Assembly (NCBI GenBank): GCA_014925825.1
Contig: JACGCK010000021.1
Coordinates: 434,001-498,000 of the forward strand
Direction of reading: 5' to 3'
Source of the DNA: Pholiota molesta
Taxonomy: Eukaryota > Basidiomycota > Agaricomycetes > Agaricales > Strophariaceae
Length of the DNA: 64,000 bases
Shown: positions 57,752 to 64,000 of the stretch, piece by piece
Numbering within the stretch: position 1 is the first letter of the stretch
Layout: the number at the start of each line of letters is the position of its first letter
Made by a program: the position numbers and the translations under genes
Notes under the pieces: generated by a model
What the model was told of the DNA's origin: nothing
The model's input: only the letters and a program-made list of their open reading frames with translations
Database searches by the model: none

Positions 57752-59765
57752 TTTACCTTGGACATGGGGTCATATGGACGTCTAGGCAAAGAGCTGGAGG
57801 GACATTTCTGTATGATCAATGTGTTCTGGGTCCGGAGGCGAAGATACGTAGCTGGCATGTATCGGGATAACCTTCGGGACACGGCGGCCCAGGAGGGGCC
57901 AGTGCTGTGTATAATCTATCACTATCACTATCACTAGTCCTCCGCATATCCATCCCAATCGTCGGCCGACGACTCCACCCCGTGCTCTTCTACCAAGGGT
58001 TGGAATTGTTTATCTGAGCGTCGGTTTAGGCATAGATCTTTCGGAACAATGCCTGTCAGTGTTTCCCAACAATCTCAACCTATACAAAGCGCGCTTCGTA
58101 CAAACGTCCCCTAAATGGGCGAACAAGCAATGCGAGCCACATGAGAGGTCCTTGTTCCCCGGATCTGTCTTTGCGATCGATGCCTTGGAGAGGTATGTCT
58201 GATTATCCCGCCGCGTAATGCGCGGCTGCGCGAGCGCGAATTCTATAAAGGGAACAAACAACGAGGAAACGAGGCAAAAACGAGGACATGATTCAGATGA
58301 CATCTTAGCAAGCGGAATAACATGTCTTCCTCCGGCAGTTTGGTCTCAACCTCCCATGTACGCAATGATCAATCCGAGTACTTAAAGCTACTTAGTAACT
58401 TGAGCAAGGATGTCTATGGGAGATAGTGAGTCGCGAGGTGGATGGGGCGCTCTGGCTGAAGGTTTGGACGCACTTATGCAGCCGAAACAGTCCAAAGCTG
58501 GCCTAGCAGCTGACGAAGCAGTGAGTGGAATCAGATAGAGTTCGACGCCAGGGTCGGTGAAAGATGTCGATGATGGTTTTATTCAGGTTTTATTGGCAAC
58601 AGATTGGCACTCGGCTCCCGCTATCAATGTCACCCATTGATCACCGTAGGCAGATAATGATAGCGCCCTACAATACAAGCGAACGAAGCCCTTCCATGTT
58701 GCTTCCATGACTGTAATATTGTTTGTGCCCTCATTTACCACATTCTACTTATCGTGAACACCTTGATATGGTTTCAATTTAAGCACCTCAGGCTAGCGAT
58801 ACCTGATCCTATGTCACAGGAGGATTTGTCGCGTAAAGTCAATACAATGCTCAGAATGTCACGGCCATGCTCTTTTCCAATCCGGGGTGAGAGAAAAATG
58901 AGATTGAATCTTAGACTGCCTCTATTTAAATTGACAGTTTACGACACGTACGACACCCATTTCGGCACTGCAAGTCTAATTGTGATCAAATATCTGCCCA
59001 AAATGTTGTATATGTACACCATCTATGTGGGTTTCAAGGCCACACACACAGCACGGCCAAAGGCCATGTTATTGTCCACGGTGAGCATGTCATTTCCGCA
59101 CCGCTGGTTGCACTGAACAGTACGTCGCGGGAGCGGTTTCATTCACTTAACCATGTTCGAGACAATCGACGATTTGGGTAGCGTTGAAAACGATCTAATT
59201 AGTGTCGAATTATTGCACGCGTTCCTTGCAAAAAAACTCTGGAAGACTTTACCGAAATGGGGGTGGGAGTCTTTAACTCCATGCTGAAAAGGCGACGTTT
59301 CGCCTATTGTCTGGGTGGTCTGCTGTGGTCTGGCCTCGTTTTCTGACGCATCCAATTGACCCACAAAGGCCCTGCAAGGATACCTCTATTTTCACTGTTA
59401 AGGGTGCGATCCGGGAATCTGCCGGCTCCAATTTAGGTGAATAGTAGTGCGACCTGTCAGCGTTCTTCCAAAAATCTGATTGATCTTGATCTTGTGTCTA
59501 TTTTGGCCCACTCCAAGCAAGCGAGAGCCTTAACAAGAAATTGAACGCTTCCTGAACAATCGCGAGTCATTGACGCCGCGAAGCAGGGGATAGTAGTGGG
59601 ACGTGCGGATGCACAGCATGTCATGGACAGGCGGCCTGACATGAGGCTTTCGAGATATAAGGGCAGCCTTGTTGAGAAACCTCGTTATTCCTCGCCTCTT
59701 GACTTCGCGCCGCTACGAATCTATCTAAACAAATCGAAGCTATCAGCTCATTATACGCGCACAAT
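57752..59765. other. Two-kilobase spacer without recognised gene
   Basis: CTATCA is repeated three times at 57915-57932. Minus-strand frame 58010-58303 starts with an ATG and a hydrophobic segment but has no further support. Frames at 58754-59116, 59143-59364 and 59457-59642 show no domains. The last 100 bases include the leader of the following gene. Confidence 0.35.
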
Positions 59766-62356
59766 ATGACATTCCAAAGCCAGTACAACTCCTACGGCTT
59801 CCTGCCCCTAATCCGTGAGTGTCAGTACGCTTGCATGCGAATGAGATTGACATATTTATCGATGTAGCCTACTACTCGTCCAACCCTTCCCAGTCGTATT
59901 ATGACGACGGGAGTTCATCGTCATCCGGGAGTCCAAGCCTAGGCCTGGTAACTCCCCCGGAAGGTATGTTATCTCTCATTGCATGGCAGTCATATAAAAT
60001 TCATTGACGGTGAAATAATTTGGTGCAGGCCCACTTCCGCACTTCATGAGACCGAGTCAAACGGAAGAGAACTATTACTCACCATTCCCTTCGACAGAGC
60101 CCGGGGATTTCCAATACTTCGCGCCCTCGGGGACAGGTACGCGATAACATGTATAGGTAGAGAACATTGCTTACTCTCTGCCTTGACGGAATAGGATCGG
60201 CGGTCCAGGAATACGACGTCGTTCCGGCCCTTGACTTCATGCACGACAACGGGGAAGCAGGGGCAATCTTTACCCCGCTAACTAATGGTGAGCCTATTGA
60301 ATAACTTTCGTCGTTCAAATATGAACTCAGCTCCTCTACAATAGCATATCCTCCGGCTTCCCCGTATTGCTCCAACTATGGAAACCCCCATCAAGCAGAC
60401 GGTATACGCCACACATACCCCCAAAACTTCGTTGGTAAGTTAATCATTGAAACGATAGGCCGATTGGCGCTAATTAAGTTGCAGAAGAACAGTTTTCTGG
60501 AGAATCTGAATCCGGGGATCGTCAACGCTGCGCATTTCCTGAAACAGGTACGTGATAACATTGTACGAATAAAGGACATGGCTGACTCTCTCCCTCTTGC
60601 TTGATGGAATAGGATCGGCGTTGTATGTCGATCCGGTTCTTTCCTTCGCGCAGGAGAAGCAGGAAGCGGGGCTTGCCATCGTCCGGCCAATTGGCCGCAA
60701 GTCGATTAGAAAATTGTCAATGTTTGAGTGCGGACTCACGTCCACTATAGCACCACACCCTCCAGCGGCCCCACAGTATGCGTACCCCAACTACGATGGG
60801 GCGAATGAACCAACCGTCTACGAGGATCCGTATGCGTTAGCAGGTATGGGATTGAATTTTTCTTTTAAAAACGATACCTATCGCTCATCATTCCCTTCGA
60901 CAGGATCCGACGCTCAGCAACACATCATGTCGACAGGTATGTGATAACGTCGTACGAATAGAGGACATGTCTGACGCTCTTCATCGATGGAATAGGATCA
61001 GCGGTGTACCACGTCGGCCCGCGCTGTGACGTCGCCCAGGAACAGCGGCAAACGGGGATGCCCTTCACCCCGCCGAATGGTGGTAAGTTTATCAGAAATT
61101 TAACGTTGTTCGAGTACCGACTCACCTCCCCTATAGCACCACCAGGGCCGATACGTACTACGGGAATCCGCATCAAGCAGACGGTTCCGGGCGCATGAGC
61201 ACTGCCTACTCGACCAACCTTCCTTGTAAGTCAATTTATGCAGAATATACAGAGCGGTGCTGATATAATTACAGATGAACAGTCGCGTAGACCAGTCCCG
61301 CCAACTCCGTCATACGAGCCAGGGTTCAACCATTATGACTCCGCGCAGGACATGCGGCAGATGGGGATGCCGCTCGCGCCGCCAATCGATGGTGAGTCTA
61401 TCGTTCAAGTGTGATTTTTGAAGTATGGACTCACCTCCGCTATAATAGAATATCCTCCTGCCGCGCCAAGTTATCCTTACCCCACGGCCAACAACGAAGA
61501 TGGGGCCAATACATACCATCACCCACAGCAAGCAAACGGTTTCGGGAGCATGAGGCCCACTCACTCCCAAAACACCGCTGGTAAGTCAATCATTGCAACG
61601 ATAGGCAGATTGGCGCTGATGAAATCGCAGAAGAACGGTCCGTCACAGGACCAGGACGGTCAACTCCCTTTCACGAGAGGGGGTTGTCCGGACAAAATAA
61701 AGAATTCGATCTTGCCGCCACAGCCGGAAAGCGAAAACGCTCCGGCAACGACGACGTCGTCGTAGAGAATGACCATTCTCAGTCGACTTTAGATCAAAGG
61801 TAAATTTTGTGATCAACCCTCTCTCGGTAAAGTCGTTCTGACGTTGGAATATAGTAGAAAGAAGGCCAAGACTGCACCATCGACGCAGGAGCAGGAAGAA
61901 TGCGACGCGGCCAAGCCAGAGAAGAAAAAGAAACACTCACCACCGAAAAAACGCGTCCCCAATCTGTCCGTTCCGTTCATCGACAACACCCCAGGACCAT
62001 CGACCATCTCGCCCAGAAATGGTATGTCGACCTACCCAAGGCATCACGGGCCGTCCCAGAGCGACCCGTTTTCCAACAAGAAGGAGGACTACGAGCTATG
62101 GGCCCCAATCCCTCATGTGCCGGACCTACCGAAGAGGAAAGGCAAGGACGGGGCCATCAAGATGATCCCCATCGCCTTTAAGCCACAAAAGGTCGATGAC
62201 AAGGAGAAGAAAGAGAAACCAACTCACGAAAAGAGGGCAGCTGAGAATTGGAGCGACGGGTTGCGAATCAAACCAGAGTCATGCACGCTAAGATGGAACA
62301 GGAATATTGACACAATCTCTCGGAGGCGAATGGCGGGAGTGCCAAGGGTAGTTTGA
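59766..62356 (+). CDS. Unrecognised protein encoded by repeated exon modules
   Basis: I read 15 exons: 59766-59814, 59868-59963, 60029-60136, 60195-60287, 60345-60434, 60485-60547, 60613-60696, 60751-60843, 60904-60936, 60996-61082, 61137-61225, 61275-61391, 61449-61580, 61631-61799, 61855-62356. The N-terminus MTFQSQYNSYGFLPLIPYYS is Tyr, Ser and Pro rich. Exons 4-13 form about four modules: one exon of the type GSAVYHVGPRCDVAQEQRQT ending in a G-MPFTPPNG-like phrase, then one of the type YPPASPYCSNYGNPHQADG. The C-terminus is basic and Lys-rich (AAGKRKRSG, RKKAKTAPS, EKKKKHSPPKKRV) and may direct nuclear location. It ends with CTLRWNRNIDTISRRRMAGV. No known domain was recognised. All junctions agree in phase except exon 11, which is one base short. 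It may be a functional modular gene, or one being lost. Confidence 0.65.
60195..61580 (+). repeat. About four intragenic exon-intron-exon repeats of roughly 400 bases
   Basis: Module starts (GGATCGGCG-type exons after a GATGGAATAG or GACGGAATAG acceptor) lie at 60195, 60613 and 60996; a fourth, more diverged, begins near 61275. Introns are repeated too: the preceding introns share GTACG-GATAAC...GTACGAATA-GGACATG, and the following ones share TTGAG-ATGGACTCACCTCC...ATAG. Exons and introns therefore duplicated together by tandem DNA duplication. Confidence 0.75.
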
Positions 62357-64000
62357 GGGTTTAGTGTATAGTATATATCGCGTTTTGTAAATTTCGTTTG
62401 CGTCGAAGAGCAGGTTATTGATTTGAGCTTTATCGGATTGTGAGCGATATCAGGGCATCGTGAAAGTGAGCGGGAAAATCGATGGGCGTGTGACCGGCGG
62501 CGGGCCGTTTAAATTGATGCTATCACATTTCGTCGTCGACGACGTTCTCCTCGTATTTCATCGTCCGCTCTTTCCCTGCCCACGTACCTTCAGCGTCTCC
62601 TCAAATAGCTCTTATATTCAAAGAGAATTCTATTCAGAAACAGAACACCCTAAAAAGCTGAGCTCTTGTCATCGCTATCAGCACGTCCTCCGAGGAATGC
62701 GCCGTATCTTTACTCGCAGCCAATCTTCTCCTTGTGGACCATAATACGTACACTGCGCACATACTTCTAACCCCCTATGTGTCCTCTAAGAACTCATTGC
62801 AGTGGCAACAATTGCTGTCATGCGATCTCTACTGCTACTGAACGCAACATCGTCACCGTGTACCTCTTCTCCCGTTCTTCCAAGAGCACTTTTCTTATAC
62901 GATTTCTTCGCATTCCACTCGGTTGATCAGTGACTCGGGCAAAGAACGCGTAGCGAACGAGAAATTTGACGCACTTGTGTAAGTTCTTTCTGAAAATTAT
63001 TCTTCTTTCTCAGTCAGTTCCGCCATTTGTCTATCTCCGACTGGCATCATGGAATCAAGGACTTTGCACGTCTATCTATTCAACTAAGTCAACAATATTA
63101 TCTATTTCTGCTGATGTACGATCCGTAAAAGCTGAGCGCTGAGCGCCGAATCAACACCCTTTGATTTGATTGGTTCATGCTCCCGCCTCTATCCACAGTC
63201 ATGTAGAGCCGTACGCAGCCGTACACTCCAAACGCGCACACATCACAATACATCAGAAAACCCAAGTCTCGTTCATTTAGATCATTATCAGCAGCTTGTA
63301 GGCTTCTCAACCTCTGTGATACCGCGTGTCGCACAGCCCTCCTGGAGGCTGGTGTCGCATTGCTAATGGCGATGCATGGGAATCGGTCTAGACCCACAGA
63401 TCTGACATTCTAACCCTAATGCCGCACGAGTTCTGCAACACACGAGGATAAAATCCGGACAGACTGTTTTAGGTGGCGTTGTCTCCTGTGCGATAGAATC
63501 TACGTGTTTCGATTATGACATGACTCTTATATTATATTCAAAATGACCCATCCTTGGGATTTACTGCACACAGCGACTCTCGATCGATTCGGATTCCAAC
63601 TCTATCATTCTCGGGATCTCTCCGTGCGGTCCACGCGGTAATCTCCCCGAGCTGTCTACATGGGCTACCTGCTGTCCATCGGCCATCGAAACCAGCGCAC
63701 GCAATAACGTCTTCGAAATCAGAGGCCAAGAACCATGTAAGGAAATGATGTCGAACACTAAAATCGCCTCCAAAAATGCGAAATTGAGTCATTTACACCA
63801 CGAGCAGTAGCTCTGAGATGGTGCAAACTATCGCAGCTGCTACCATCTAAGCAGAATCGCGGACAGTTGCAGCGTAGTTGAGCCACCTCTACGAGCGATC
63901 TTTCGATCACGTCGTTCCAGCTCAGCACAATTTTTCAATAGCAGGTTGTCAAATACGTGCGCACCTACAAATGAATCGCGAGGTGGCCGAACACTGAGTC
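62357..64000. other. Right edge, no recognisable gene
   Basis: The 3' flank of the modular gene and 1.5 kb with only short, overlapping frames (for example 62460-62744 plus, 63098-63397 minus, 63538-63792 minus) and no domain. A gene truncated by the window end cannot be excluded. Confidence 0.4.

Noticed and set aside
58010..58303. 97-codon minus frame with a hydrophobic start and an Arg-Arg site, like a small secreted protein
   Set aside because: The hydrophobic stretch is short and interrupted by charged residues, the rest is Arg/Leu rich without paired cysteines, and no splice or promoter support was seen.
1..64000. CRISPR arrays, bacterial operons, tRNA or rRNA genes
   Set aside because: None seen by eye. 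Intron-rich genes and fungal families show this is eukaryotic nuclear DNA. A tRNA search program would be needed to exclude tRNAs fully.

Overview
The window reads as nuclear DNA of a filamentous basidiomycete, most likely an agaricomycete. The genes are cut by many introns of about 45-70 bases with GT-AG (rarely GC-AG) borders. Several families typical of mushroom-forming fungi are present: DUF6534 and DUF6533 serpentine membrane proteins, F-box/leucine-rich proteins, a MATA-type HMG-box factor, secreted heme peroxidases and a DUF3494 ice-binding protein. I cannot name the species. Exon borders were read by eye from splice motifs and family alignment.

Layout. 0-10 kb: an F-box fragment, a complete secreted ice-binding protein (1400-2394, minus), a methionine-permease-like amino acid transporter (3587-5619, minus) and a DUF6534 membrane protein (7535-9185, minus). 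10-21 kb is a housekeeping stretch: 1-Cys peroxiredoxin (10589-11617, plus), an unrecognised protein (about 12545-13747, plus), urate oxidase (13913-15275, minus) with a GATA-site cluster and a 351-bp MITE upstream, protein phosphatase methylesterase 1 (16147-17685, minus) divergent from a TMEM53/DUF829 hydrolase (17998-19247, plus), and a short-chain dehydrogenase (19426-20830, minus). 22-30 kb: one serpentine protein, then about 6 kb without a recognisable gene. 30-37 kb: HMG-box factor, DUF6533 protein and F-box protein. 37-38 kb: a decayed inverted copy of the permease.

39-56 kb is a young, duplicating region. Two DUF6534 genes sit beside two copies of a secreted heme peroxidase. The peroxidase at 50125-52259 is open. 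The one at 41730-43871 carries a one-base shift in a C run. Peroxidase and downstream sequence is duplicated over 5-6 kb, includes several further peroxidase relics, and ends in a 782-bp head-to-tail repeat that looks identical between units. 56-58 kb holds a decayed LINE reverse-transcriptase tail. 59.8-62.4 kb holds the most unusual gene: about 15 small exons, with an exon-intron-exon module repeated about four times, a GC-AG intron in one module and an apparent one-base deletion in another. No tRNA, rRNA, CRISPR or replication origin was seen.

No single pathway ties the window together. Purine degradation (uricase), peroxide handling (peroxiredoxin, peroxidases), amino acid uptake and PP2A control are ordinary functions. 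The accessory interest lies in the five serpentine proteins, the peroxidase block and the modular gene.
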